Below, piece by piece: positions 7,918-16,919 of a DNA stretch of 48,314 nt (positions are counted from its first letter, which is position 1; each line of letters starts with the position of its first letter). Origin of the DNA: an uncultured Psychroserpens sp. (GTDB taxonomy: Bacteria; Bacteroidota; Bacteroidia; Flavobacteriales; Flavobacteriaceae). The notes under the pieces were generated by a model, which saw nothing but the letters and a program-made list of their open reading frames with translations, made no database searches and was not told the origin of the DNA. The translations under genes were made by a program, and so were the position numbers. The stretch spans positions 1 to 48,314 of the forward strand of contig CAJQOA010000115.1 of the NCBI GenBank assembly GCA_905479815.1. The letters run 5' to 3'.

Positions 7918-10347
7918 ATGTTACGTAAAACAACTTATTTACTACTATTATCATTTTTATGCTCTGCCTTTGGCTTTGCGCAACAAGACATCACTGTGTC
8001 AGGAACGGTTCTAGATGCTGATGGCAAATACCCATTAGAATATGCTACTATTTCGTTTTTCAGTAAAAAGGAAAATAAAACAATAACTGGTGGGATTACA
8101 GACCCTAAAGGTGTTTTTAAAATAGATATTACTCCTGGTGTTTATGATGTTAAGGTGGAATACCTGTCGTATAAAACCAAAACGTATGAGAACAAATCGT
8201 TAACTAAAGATATTAATCTTGGTACAGTCTCATTGTCACTTAATCTAGAAGCTTTAGATGCTGTAGAGGTTATAGCAGAAAAAACAACTGTAGAGATCAA
8301 GTTAGACAAAAAGATATATAATGTAGGTCGTGATTTAACCGTTAGAGGCGGAACTGTAAGTGATGTTTTAGATAATGTTCCTTCGGTTTCTGTGGATGTT
8401 GAAGGTAATGTTGCCCTCCGTGGAAACGAAAATGTAACTATCCTAATTAATGGTAAACCTTCTGGGTTAGTGGGTTTAAACTCTACAGATGCTTTAAGAC
8501 AATTACCTGCAGAATCTATTGAGCGCGTAGAAGTCATCACCTCTCCATCGGCTCGTTATGATGCAGAAGGTACAGCAGGAATTCTAAATATCATTTTACG
8601 TCGTAGTAAATTACAAGGTCTTAATGGTGCTGTGACTTTAAACGCAGGAGATCCAACGCAATTAGGTGCTTCTGGAAACATCAATTATAGAACTGGTGAT
8701 GTCAATTTCTTTAATACTTCAGGATATAGCTATCGTGAATCTCCTGGAAACGCCAACACAAGTACCGAATATTTTAATGGTGATGATCCTAACACATTTT
8801 TTGACGAGTTTAGAGAATTTGACCGAAAAAGAAAAGGGTTTAATACCAATCTTGGTTTAGAATGGTATATCAATGAAACGACATCTGTAACAACCTCTTT
8901 TGTATATCGTGATAGTGATCAAAATAATGATAACTCTAATACCATTAGAGAATTAGATAGTAATGGTGGTCTTATCAACGAATCCATTAGATTAGATCCA
9001 GAAGAAGAAAAAGATGCGACTAGACAATACGCTGTTAATTTTGATAAGCAATTTAAAGGCGACAGTCAGCATCGCTTAACCATTGACTTTCAATATGAAG
9101 ATAATGCCGAAGAAGAGAAATCTCTTATTGCTCAAGATGGTGATGCTGCAGAGCGTGTGAGAACCTTAGAACGTCAAGATGAAGTGTTATTACAATTAGA
9201 TTACACCAAACCTATTGGTAAGGTTAGTAATTTTGAATTTGGTTTCCGAGGAAATTATGAAGAAACAGATACTGATTACACCTTAGAATTCAATCAAGAT
9301 GGTACATTTATTCTTGATGATAATGTGAGTAATAATTTAGTTTTTCGCCAATATGTAAATGCACTTTACTCTCAATTTGGTAGTAAAATAAAAGATAAGT
9401 TCTCGTACTTATTAGGATTACGTATGGAGCAATCTCGTATCACTATTAATCAAGTTACCACTAATGATTTACAACGTAAAAATTACACAGGCCTCTTCCC
9501 TACTGTTAATTTAGGATATGAAATTTCAGAGAAGCAAAGTGTGACTTTAGGTTATAATCGTAGAATTAGACGACCACGTTCTCGTTTTATCAATCCGTTT
9601 CCTTCTAGAAGTAGTGCTACTAATATATTTCAAGGAAATCCAGATATAGATCCAAGTTATTCTAATACTGTTGATTTAGGGTATTTGAATCGCTTCGGAA
9701 AAATGACACTCAACTCTTCTATCTATTTTCAGCGTGCAACAGACGTGTTCACCTTTGTGTCTTTAGATACTGGGCAAACAACCGTTGTAGGTGGCACAGA
9801 AGTTCCAATCATACAACGTACACCAATCAACTTGGCAACTAATGATCGTTATGGTTTTGAATTTACGCTAACCTATAGACCATCAAAAAAATGGAACCTC
9901 AACGCCAACTTAAATCTATTTAAGTCGATTACAGAAGGCATTTATGAAGGCACAGATTTTGGTGCAGATAACTTTAGTTGGTTTGCAAGAATCAATAACA
10001 AGTATACCTTACCAGGAGATATAGATTGGCAAACACGTTTATTTTATCGTGGACCAAGTGAAGATGCTCAAAATGTAAGAAAAGGGATTTTCTCTTCAGA
10101 TTTAGCATTTAGCAAAGACATCTTAAAAGACAGAGCGTCTTTAGCAGTCAACGTTAGAGATGTCTTTAATTCTAGAAAGCGCCAATCTACAGCAACTACA
10201 GATACGTTTGTGAATGAAAGCGAGTTTCAATGGAGACAGCGTAGTTTTAACGTTACATTCACGTATCGCTTTAATCAACAGAAAAAACGCCAACGTGAAG
10301 GTCGTGGAGATGCTGGTGGTGGTGATAATTTTGATTTTGAAGGCTAG
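7918..10347 (+). CDS. TonB-dependent outer membrane receptor
   Basis: This 809-aa outer-membrane protein has a signal peptide (about 1-21, ending GFAQQ), a carboxypeptidase-like regulatory beta-sandwich (about residues 24-105: VSGTVLDADGKYPLEYATISF), a plug domain (about 125-220: GTVSDVLDNVPSVSVDVEGNV, then RVEVITSPSARYDAEGTAGI) and a long C-terminal beta-barrel (outer-membrane beta-barrel type 3). After the last barrel strand (FNVTFTYRFNQ) there is an unusual short basic, then Gly/Asp-rich tail. There is no SusD partner next door, so the substrate cannot be inferred; siderophore, metal or peptide uptake are all possible. It is monocistronic, between its own promoter and a terminator. Confidence 0.92.
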   Translation: MLRKTTYLLLLSFLCSAFGFAQQDITVSGTVLDADGKYPLEYATISFFSKKENKTITGGITDPKGVFKIDITPGVYDVKVEYLSYKTKTYENKSLTKDINLGTVSLSLNLEALDAVEVIAEKTTVEIKLDKKIYNVGRDLTVRGGTVSDVLDNVPSVSVDVEGNVALRGNENVTILINGKPSGLVGLNSTDALRQLPAESIERVEVITSPSARYDAEGTAGILNIILRRSKLQGLNGAVTLNAGDPTQLGASGNINYRTGDVNFFNTSGYSYRESPGNANTSTEYFNGDDPNTFFDEFREFDRKRKGFNTNLGLEWYINETTSVTTSFVYRDSDQNNDNSNTIRELDSNGGLINESIRLDPEEEKDATRQYAVNFDKQFKGDSQHRLTIDFQYEDNAEEEKSLIAQDGDAAERVRTLERQDEVLLQLDYTKPIGKVSNFEFGFRGNYEETDTDYTLEFNQDGTFILDDNVSNNLVFRQYVNALYSQFGSKIKDKFSYLLGLRMEQSRITINQVTTNDLQRKNYTGLFPTVNLGYEISEKQSVTLGYNRRIRRPRSRFINPFPSRSSATNIFQGNPDIDPSYSNTVDLGYLNRFGKMTLNSSIYFQRATDVFTFVSLDTGQTTVVGGTEVPIIQRTPINLATNDRYGFEFTLTYRPSKKWNLNANLNLFKSITEGIYEGTDFGADNFSWFARINNKYTLPGDIDWQTRLFYRGPSEDAQNVRKGIFSSDLAFSKDILKDRASLAVNVRDVFNSRKRQSTATTDTFVNESEFQWRQRSFNVTFTYRFNQQKKRQREGRGDAGGGDNFDFEG

Positions 10348-10381
10348 TTAGAAGAACTCCAATTTTATCAAAAAAAAGCAC

Positions 10382-10413
10382 AAAAAAAGGAAACCAATTT
10401 GGTTTCCTTTTTT
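10382..10413. terminator. Bidirectional terminator between convergent genes
   Basis: A-run, GGAAACC (10389-10395), loop AATTT, GGTTTCC (10401-10407), T-run. It lies between the receptor gene (plus) and the small membrane gene (minus) and is symmetrical, so it can serve both. Confidence 0.85.
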
Positions 10414-10438
10414 TATATCTATAGTTTAGTTAAACGTG

Positions 10439-10609
10439 TTAGGCACGTTTCGCTTTTCTTTCTTCTTTAATTTCATTTAAACGCTCAATAAGCGATCCAC
10501 CAATCCAGTAAGGGATTACAAATGTGATGAGAAATATCATCAACCAGAATCCTAATGTTAATATGCTTAAAAAAGCTAAAAATCCTAAATATTGGTCAAA
10601 ATCAAACAT
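10439..10609 (-). CDS. Small membrane protein, unknown function
   Basis: I choose the start MFDFDQYLGF, giving 56 aa. An upstream in-frame ATG at 10660 would add 17 residues of low-complexity sequence (MQNKSLYYIFVATKNKN) that look like leader. One long hydrophobic segment or hairpin covers residues 8-36 (FLAFLSILTLGFWLMIFLITF, then PYWIGG). A charged C-terminal helix, RLNEIKEERKAKRA, follows and is probably cytoplasmic. The pattern is typical of flavobacterial small membrane proteins of unknown role. Confidence 0.6.
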   Translation of the reverse strand: MFDFDQYLGFLAFLSILTLGFWLMIFLITFVIPYWIGGSLIERLNEIKEERKAKRA

Positions 10610-10698
10610 GTTCTTATTTTTTGTTGCTACAAAGATATAATAAAGGGATTTGTTTTGCAATAGTAAATATGAGTTTTATTAACAGGGTTGTTAATAAA

Positions 10699-11265
10699 TT
10701 ACCACACACAGCTTTTGTTATAAAAAGCAACAATTTGTTTTACTTGATCTCTTTTAAATTCATTAGCCTCAATTTTGCTTAATAACACTGGACAAAGTTC
10801 AAAATATTTTAAGTGTTTGTTTTTTAGCCTTACTCCTATTCTAATAAGTTCATCGTTAACTTTAATAAAATAAACAGTAGTTATATATGACCCATTTACG
10901 AATCTTGTTCCAGTACCTGATTCATTGGGCATAACTTGGTTTGCTCCATTTATGTCCTTACTATATAAAGGAAGTCTACCTGCTAGTTCATAGTTTAAAA
11001 GTCTTGGTTCAGGATTGTTTTTATCAGTAACATACCTGTATCTTTTACGACCAGTATCTAGATCCACACCATAATATTCTGACTTTTCATATTTAGTAGC
11101 TTTTGATTTCTTATGTAGCTTATATTTTACTTTTCCTGATTTTTTAAGCATTATATAACCTCTTTTTGAGGTACTGTCATTAAGATAAATTCGTCCTCTA
11201 TCGTACTCTTGACTTTGTACTTTTAAAAAGGAAAGTATAATAATTAGTGAAAAAATGATTTTCAT
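10699..11265 (-). CDS. Exported protein of unknown function
   Basis: This 188-aa protein has a signal peptide (1-18, ending VQSQ). The mature part starts with a strand-rich region (RGRIYLNDSTSKRGYIMLKKSGKVKYKL) and ends with a helical cysteine-containing segment (FELCPVLLSKIEANEF, later FYNKSC) that could form one disulfide. The first region resembles the N-terminal part of the 407-aa barrel protein near 47.9 kb (KGYFLDEKGDRIEVLIKNSD), suggesting a shared periplasmic module. Monocistronic. Function not recognised. Confidence 0.65.
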   Translation of the reverse strand: MKIIFSLIIILSFLKVQSQEYDRGRIYLNDSTSKRGYIMLKKSGKVKYKLHKKSKATKYEKSEYYGVDLDTGRKRYRYVTDKNNPEPRLLNYELAGRLPLYSKDINGANQVMPNESGTGTRFVNGSYITTVYFIKVNDELIRIGVRLKNKHLKYFELCPVLLSKIEANEFKRDQVKQIVAFYNKSCVW

Positions 11266-11417
11266 ATTCGATTTGGTCTTTTTACTTCTATTAATATGTG
11301 AAGTTTTAATATTTACCTGGCAAGATAAACAATCAAGTATAAAAAATTTGAAGTCAGTTTAACTTGTTGTTATGGATTGGTATTATGTTCACTAACGTAT
11401 ATTAAAAATTAAAACTA

Positions 11418-11891
11418 TTAACGTAACCATCGCTTCATTTTAGGGAATTCATTAGTCTCACAAATACCCATCCATTCTAACAATGGTAATCCCATATAAA
11501 CACCATTCGTAAATTGTTCTATAAACCAAGGTGACGCATTTTTATAACCCTCTGGATGAAACACAATTTTGGGATCTAATTCTAAATGCTGTAATGCGGC
11601 ATAAGACCATAATATGGCTACAATCTCATCACTTTGGCTTGGCCAATCATCTCCTATAGCCTTAGTACCAATTAGTGGTCTCAACGCTTTTTGTGTCACG
11701 GCGATGTGACCAGCTTCATGTAATAGATCTCCTGGATACTTTAATTTTGCATCATCTACTAAAATGGCTTGCCCTTTGAGTTGTAAACCTGGCAAAAAGG
11801 TGTCTTCAGCTATATCTGCTTTAATCACGTCTATGCCAATCTCATTAAGAAAATTGGTGATGCGGTTTGAGATGTTTTGTTCTGTAATCAT
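11418..11891 (-). CDS. Small HExxH protein, zincin-like, unknown function
   Basis: This 157-aa soluble protein without a signal peptide has the sequence LLHEAGHIAVT (HEAGH at residues 58-62), the active-site form of zinc peptidases such as the ImmA/IrrE group. A possible acidic third ligand is in SQSDEIVAILW. No HTH or antitoxin gene accompanies it. The rest of the protein (WFIEQFTNGVYMGLPLLEWMGIC) is not a domain I recognise. It may be a cytosolic metallopeptidase or a metal-binding protein without protease activity. Confidence 0.65.
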   Translation of the reverse strand: MITEQNISNRITNFLNEIGIDVIKADIAEDTFLPGLQLKGQAILVDDAKLKYPGDLLHEAGHIAVTQKALRPLIGTKAIGDDWPSQSDEIVAILWSYAALQHLELDPKIVFHPEGYKNASPWFIEQFTNGVYMGLPLLEWMGICETNEFPKMKRWLR

Positions 11892-12041
11892 TTCTGTTAA
11901 AACTACGTTTTAGTGATTAAAAATTTACACGTAGAAATACCCGATTTAGGATCTTGATTCCATCCCATAGACCAAAATAAATAGGTTCCAATTTCCGAAG
12001 TAATAATCCTAAAACGACACGAAATTAAAATTCAAAAATCG

Positions 12042-12049
12042 TAACTTTG
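12042..12049 (+). promoter_or_regulatory. Candidate -7 promoter element for fumC
   Basis: TAACTTTG matches TAnnTTTG and lies 26 nt before the fumC ATG. There is no clear TTTG box at the -33 position. Confidence 0.55.
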
Positions 12050-12075
12050 CAGGACAACTAAAATAAACATCCACA

Positions 12076-13473
12076 ATGGAGTATAGAATAGAAAAAGACA
12101 CGATGGGTAACGTTAATGTGCCTTCAGATAAACTTTGGGGAGCACAAACAGAGCGTTCTCGTAATAACTTTAAAATTGGTGCTGCGGCATCCATGCCTTT
12201 AGAAATTGTTTATGGCTTTGCTTACCTTAAAAAAGCTGCAGCGTTTACCAACTGTGATCTTGGTGTTTTGGCTAGTGAAAAACGTGATCTTATTGCTCAG
12301 GTTTGTGAAGAAATTTTAGAAGGAAAGCATGATGATCAGTTTCCGTTGGTGATTTGGCAAACGGGTTCTGGTACGCAAAGTAACATGAACGTTAATGAAG
12401 TGGTTGCCAATAGAGCACATCAAATTGCTGGAAAAGTAATTGGTGAAGGAGAAAAGACGATTCAGCCAAATGATGATGTGAATAAATCACAATCGTCTAA
12501 TGATACATTTCCAACAGGAATGCACATTGCTATATATAAAAAGGTTGTAGAAACAACCATGTCTGGTGTGATTCAATTAAGAAATACATTACACGAAAAA
12601 TCAATTACATTTAAAAATGTGGTTAAAATTGGACGTACGCATTTAATGGATGCCACACCGTTAACATTAGGTCAAGAGTTTTCTGGTTATGTATCGCAAT
12701 TAGATCATGGTATGAAGGCTTTAGAAAACACGCTTCCACATTTAAGTGAAATAGCTTTAGGCGGCACTGCTGTTGGTACAGGTTTAAATACACCTGATGG
12801 CTACAGTGAATTAGTTGCCGATTACATCGCTAAGTTTACTGGTTTACCATTTATTACTGCAGATAATAAATTTGAAGCGCTTGCAGCTCATGATGCTTTA
12901 GTAGAAACGCATGGTGCTTTAAAGCAAATCGCAGTCTCATTAAATAAGATTGCAAATGATATTAGAATGATGGCTTCTGGTCCTCGTAGTGGGATTGGAG
13001 AAATCACGATTCCGGCAAACGAACCTGGAAGTTCTATCATGCCAGGAAAAGTAAATCCTACACAATGTGAAGCCTTAACAATGGTGTGTGCTCAGGTTAT
13101 GGGTAACGATGTTGCTGTAACTGTTGGTGGTACGCAAGGGCATTACGAACTTAACGTGTTTAAACCTATGATGGCTGCCAATGTATTACAGAGTGCACAA
13201 CTTATTGGTGATGCTTGTGTAAGTTTTGAAGAGCATTGTGCTACTGGTATAGAACCAAATCATGACGTGATTAAAGAATTGCTTAACAACTCATTAATGT
13301 TAGTGACTGCTCTTAATACTAAAATTGGGTATTATAAAGCTGCGGAAATAGCAAATACAGCTCATAAAAACGGTACAACATTAAAGGTTGAAGCTATAAA
13401 TCTAGGCTATGTTACTGCTGAAGATTATGACGAATGGGTAAAACCAGAGAACATGGTTGGCACTTTAAAATAA
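12076..13473 (+). CDS. fumC: Class II fumarate hydratase
   Basis: TCA-cycle enzyme that interconverts fumarate and (S)-malate without an iron-sulfur cluster; active as a homotetramer in the cytosol. The 465-aa length is standard. Visible landmarks are [14 protein letters not shown] (about 96-109), the catalytic histidine in [10 protein letters not shown] (H189), and the superfamily signature [11 protein letters not shown] (318-328) with catalytic S319. It is monocistronic with its own -7 element. No FumA/B-type gene is present in the window. Confidence 0.97.
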   Translation: MEYRIEKDTMGNVNVPSDKLWGAQTERSRNNFKIGAAASMPLEIVYGFAYLKKAAAFTNCDLGVLASEKRDLIAQVCEEILEGKHDDQFPLVIWQTGSGTQSNMNVNEVVANRAHQIAGKVIGEGEKTIQPNDDVNKSQSSNDTFPTGMHIAIYKKVVETTMSGVIQLRNTLHEKSITFKNVVKIGRTHLMDATPLTLGQEFSGYVSQLDHGMKALENTLPHLSEIALGGTAVGTGLNTPDGYSELVADYIAKFTGLPFITADNKFEALAAHDALVETHGALKQIAVSLNKIANDIRMMASGPRSGIGEITIPANEPGSSIMPGKVNPTQCEALTMVCAQVMGNDVAVTVGGTQGHYELNVFKPMMAANVLQSAQLIGDACVSFEEHCATGIEPNHDVIKELLNNSLMLVTALNTKIGYYKAAEIANTAHKNGTTLKVEAINLGYVTAEDYDEWVKPENMVGTLK

Positions 13474-13551
13474 CGTTTAAACGCTAAAAAAATCGATTAA
13501 ACGTTGATTTATTGACGTTTTTACCTATATTAGCATACAAATAAATACATC

Positions 13552-14961
13552 ATGAAAAGAACTTTACTTTTTGCTATTGCACTTGCAACAAGCTTTACTT
13601 CAATTTCTCAAACAGTTTGGGAGCCTCTTCAAAACATTGATCCTAACACAGGAGCAGATCCTTATGTAATCGCTTCAGGTGATTTAGATGGTGATTTAGA
13701 TATTGATATCGTTATTGGCACATTTAGATTTTCAAATGATGACATTAAATGGTATGCCAATGATGGTTCTGGTAATTTCACATTACAACCAACAGTATCT
13801 ACAACAGGTAGTCTTAACGGTATTGGAGGTATAACAATTGCTGATGTAGATGGTATTAATGGAAATGACATTATTACAGTATCTTATATTGACGCTACTG
13901 TTGTTTTATATGCAAATAATGGTGCAGGTGGTTTTGCTGCAGAACAAGTTATAGCAACTGGTGTTACAGGAGCTGGACAAGTGACTGCTTCAGATATTAA
14001 TAATGATGGAGACTTAGATATTTCTGTTGCTGCATTTGATGGTGACGAAGCTATTTGGTTTGCAGGAAATGGTGATGGTACTTTTGGTACTAAGCAAGTT
14101 ATTGCTTCTATAGAATCTCCTGGAAATGTAAGTTTTGCAGATGTTGATGCTGATGGCGATTTAGATGCGCTTGTTGGATTTCAAGACACAACAACAGACG
14201 GAACAATAGAGATTTACTACAATCAATATATAGAAAGTGGAACAATGACTGTATCTTGGATTAAAGATGCTGTAACTGTTGATAGTGGTAACCTTGCATT
14301 ATTTGTAGTTGCCTTTGCAGATGTTGATGATGATGGAACCCTAGAAGTTATTAAATCTGATTTAAATGGTGGTGATGTAGCTTATTATGATAAAGTAAAA
14401 GATGGTGCATCTACAGAAACTATTATTTCTGATGCTACAGTTATTGCAAGACCTGCAGTTGTTGCAGTTGCAGATTTAGATAATGATACTTTTAATGATG
14501 TGATTATCACAGATGGTGCTACTACTAGTGATGCTATCATTTGGTTTGAAAGTACAGATACAGGTGGTTTTAATACAGAAGCTCTAATCTTTGATAATAG
14601 CAATCAAATGTATGGTATTACTATAAATGATTTTGATGATGATGGTGATTTAGATATTGCTGCTATTGGTTATCAAAGTGATACTGTAGATTGGTTTGAA
14701 AACTTATTAGAAACGTTAAGTACAGATGATGCTACTTTAGAAACGTTGAGCATCTTCCCTAACCCAGCAAAAAATGTATTGAATTTTAAAGGTGTTACTT
14801 CGGAAATTTTAAACCTTGAAGTTTATGACATCTTAGGTAAATCTGTCCTTAGTACTTCAATAGAACACAATGGAAGTTTAGATATTTCGGCATTAAACAG
14901 TGGTCTTTATATCATTAAATTTGAAAACACGAATACGACTTACAAGTTTGTAAAAGAGTAA
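13552..14961 (+). CDS. Secreted FG-GAP/VCBS repeat protein with T9SS sorting domain
   Basis: This 469-aa exported protein has a signal peptide (1-19, ending TSISQ). Seven Asp-rich repeats follow (DLDGDLDIDIVIG, DVDGINGNDIITV, DINNDGDLDISVA, DVDADGDLDALVG, DVDDDGTLEVI, DLDNDTFNDVII, DFDDDGDLDIAAIG), consistent with a seven-bladed beta-propeller with Ca-binding DxDxDG loops. The C-terminal 75 residues (LSIFPNPAKNVLNF to YKFVKE) are a typical type A T9SS sorting domain, so the protein is secreted through the type IX system and probably surface-anchored. The ligand is unknown; adhesion or polymer binding is usual for such proteins. Confidence 0.9.
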   Translation: MKRTLLFAIALATSFTSISQTVWEPLQNIDPNTGADPYVIASGDLDGDLDIDIVIGTFRFSNDDIKWYANDGSGNFTLQPTVSTTGSLNGIGGITIADVDGINGNDIITVSYIDATVVLYANNGAGGFAAEQVIATGVTGAGQVTASDINNDGDLDISVAAFDGDEAIWFAGNGDGTFGTKQVIASIESPGNVSFADVDADGDLDALVGFQDTTTDGTIEIYYNQYIESGTMTVSWIKDAVTVDSGNLALFVVAFADVDDDGTLEVIKSDLNGGDVAYYDKVKDGASTETIISDATVIARPAVVAVADLDNDTFNDVIITDGATTSDAIIWFESTDTGGFNTEALIFDNSNQMYGITINDFDDDGDLDIAAIGYQSDTVDWFENLLETLSTDDATLETLSIFPNPAKNVLNFKGVTSEILNLEVYDILGKSVLSTSIEHNGSLDISALNSGLYIIKFENTNTTYKFVKE

Positions 14962-14980
14962 TCAAACATACTTATATATT

Positions 14981-15015
14981 AAAAAGCTGTCTTTGTAAAA
15001 AAGACAGCTTTTTTT
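14981..15015 (+). terminator. Strong terminator after the FG-GAP gene
   Basis: Arm AAAAAGCTGTCTT (14981-14993), 7-nt loop, arm AAGACAGC and a T run (15001-15015). A perfect 13-bp stem. Confidence 0.9.
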
Positions 15016-15066
15016 ATATCAAAGATTTATATCTTTATAACTCTAATTGAATTACAAAAACAACAC

Positions 15067-16302
15067 ATGTCTTTATTAATAACCAATATCAAAGAATTAC
15101 TACAAGTCAGAGAAACAAACGTTACTATAGTTAAAGGTCAAGACATGAAAATCTTACCGACGCTAAAAAACGCCTATGTTTTTATTGAGCATGATACTAT
15201 AGTAGAATATGGTCCTATGGCCGACTGTAATGGTATTGAAGCAGATGAAGTCATTGATGCAACTGATAAAATTGTATTACCTACTTGGTGTGATTCTCAT
15301 ACGCATATCGTTTATGCAGGAGATAGAACTCAAGAATTTGTAGACCGTATTAATGGCCTGTCTTATGAAGATATTGCCAATCGTGGTGGTGGGATTTTAA
15401 ATTCTGCAGAAACATTACAGAACACATCAGAAGATGATTTATACAACCAAGCCTCTAAGCGACTAACCGAAGTTATAAAACTAGGTACGGGAGCTATAGA
15501 AATAAAATCAGGTTACGGACTTACCATTGAAGCCGAATTGAAAATGCTTCGTGTGATCAAACGATTAAAACATGATTTCCCAATTAGTGTTAAACCAACA
15601 TTACTGGCAGCACATGCCATTCCAAAAGCGTTTAAGGGTAATAAAAGTGGTTTTATTGATTTGGTAGTTAACGAGATGATTCCTGCAGTTGCTAAAGAAC
15701 ATCTAGCAGACTATATTGATGTTTTTTGTGAGAAAGGTTATTTTGACTTAGAAGATACAGAGCGTGTTTTAAAAGCAGGGATTGAGCATGGCATGACTCC
15801 AAAAATACATGTCAATCAATTTAATGCCTTTGGAGGTGTTGCACTTGGTGTAAAATATAATGCACTTTCTGTAGATCATTTAGAAGAACTTAATAGCGAT
15901 GATATTACTGCTTTACAAAAATCTCATACGATGCCTGTAGCGCTTCCTTCTTGCTCCTATTTCTTGAGTATTCCATATACACCTGGAAGAGCAATTATAG
16001 ATGCAGGTTTACCGTTGGCTTTAGCTACAGACTACAATCCAGGGTCTACACCTAGCGGAAACATGAACTTTGTCGTCTCTACTGCATGCATAAAAATGAA
16101 ACTCACTCCAGAAGAAACTATAAATGCTGCAACCATTAATGGTGCTTATGCTATGGGTATTTCAAATCGCTACGGAAGTATTTGCAGAGGTAAAAAAGCA
16201 AATTTAATGATTACTAAAAAATTACCTAGCTACTACCACTTGCCTTACGCATTTGGTGATAATGCAATTGAAACAGTTATAATTAATGGTGAAAAATTTT
16301 AA
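15067..16302 (+). CDS. hutI: Imidazolonepropionase
   Basis: Third step of histidine degradation: hydrolyses 4-imidazolone-5-propionate to N-formimino-L-glutamate. The 411-aa protein is of the amidohydrolase superfamily. The metal-binding HxH is in CDSHTHIVYAGDR (H78, H80). Further landmarks are AAHAIP, HVNQFNAFGGVALGVKYNALSVDHLEE, and LATDYNPGSTPSGN carrying the late catalytic Asp. It overlaps the next gene by 17 nt. hutG follows 1.6 kb downstream, and hutH and hutU are not in the window. Confidence 0.95.
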   Translation: MSLLITNIKELLQVRETNVTIVKGQDMKILPTLKNAYVFIEHDTIVEYGPMADCNGIEADEVIDATDKIVLPTWCDSHTHIVYAGDRTQEFVDRINGLSYEDIANRGGGILNSAETLQNTSEDDLYNQASKRLTEVIKLGTGAIEIKSGYGLTIEAELKMLRVIKRLKHDFPISVKPTLLAAHAIPKAFKGNKSGFIDLVVNEMIPAVAKEHLADYIDVFCEKGYFDLEDTERVLKAGIEHGMTPKIHVNQFNAFGGVALGVKYNALSVDHLEELNSDDITALQKSHTMPVALPSCSYFLSIPYTPGRAIIDAGLPLALATDYNPGSTPSGNMNFVVSTACIKMKLTPEETINAATINGAYAMGISNRYGSICRGKKANLMITKKLPSYYHLPYAFGDNAIETVIINGEKF

Positions 16303-16855
16303 ACTATCTCAAAAGGAATCGCTTTCTAAACAATGTGTTTCACTAGGCTTAACAGATTTTGATGCTGTTTATAACTACATGAAACAATTACCCTATGGTC
16401 GAAACTCTAACAGAAGTAATTACAAATTAGTCCTAAAAGAAAACAAAGGAACTTGTTCTACGAAACACGCATTTTTGAAAGCTGTCGCTATAGAAAACAA
16501 TACTGAGGATTTAAAACTATGCTTGGGTATCTTTAAAATGAATAGAGACAATACACCAAAAATAAGTGCCGTTTTAGACCGCTATCAACTAGACTATATC
16601 CCAGAAGCGCATTGCTATTTAAAAGTCAGTGATACCATAAAAGACATCACCTTTAATGATAGTCATAATGAGCTACCTGCTTTTGCTCAATCTTTATTAC
16701 ATGAAGAATTCATCTTACCAGAGCACATTGGTGAGTACAAAGTAAACCTGCACCAAACATTCTTAAAGTCATGGATAATTAAAGAAAATATACCGTTGAC
16801 CTTTGATGAACTATGGAAAGTGAGAGAATTATGTATTGCTCAACTTTCCAAATAA
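16286..16855 (+). CDS. Transglutaminase-like protein, unknown substrate
   Basis: This 189-aa soluble protein shows the order of a transglutaminase-like Cys-His-Asp triad: KGTCSTKHAFLKAVA (C57, at a helix start), then PEAHCYLKV (H109), then KDITFND (D120 or D125). This matches the GxC...HxW..V...D pattern of the papain-like transglutaminase superfamily with the usual tryptophan missing. The start overlaps the end of hutI by 17 nt, so translation is coupled and a role near histidine degradation is suggested but unproven. No signal peptide, so cytosolic. The fold is my inference from motif spacing. Confidence 0.6.
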   Translation: MVKNFKLSQKESLSKQCVSLGLTDFDAVYNYMKQLPYGRNSNRSNYKLVLKENKGTCSTKHAFLKAVAIENNTEDLKLCLGIFKMNRDNTPKISAVLDRYQLDYIPEAHCYLKVSDTIKDITFNDSHNELPAFAQSLLHEEFILPEHIGEYKVNLHQTFLKSWIIKENIPLTFDELWKVRELCIAQLSK

Positions 16856-16860
16856 AACAA

Positions 16861-16898
16861 AAAAAAATCCGAAAGCCCAATTGAACTTCCGGATTTTT
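16861..16898. terminator. Terminator between convergent genes
   Basis: A-run plus TCCGAAAG, a loop, then CTTCCGGA and a T-run. The stem is one mismatch short of perfect. It lies between the hutI-linked gene (plus) and the coiled-coil gene (minus). Confidence 0.75.
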
Positions 16899-16919
16899 CT
16901 AACCTAAACTATATTGTAT

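Noticed and set aside
8142-8540. 132-aa open frame antisense to the TonB-dependent receptor
   Set aside because: It is the mirror of a strongly coding frame, with Ser/Thr-rich low-complexity translation and no start context.
11418-11891. ImmA/IrrE-type antitoxin or toxin-antitoxin pair
   Set aside because: HEAGH fits a zincin, but there is no adjacent HTH regulator or toxin-like gene.
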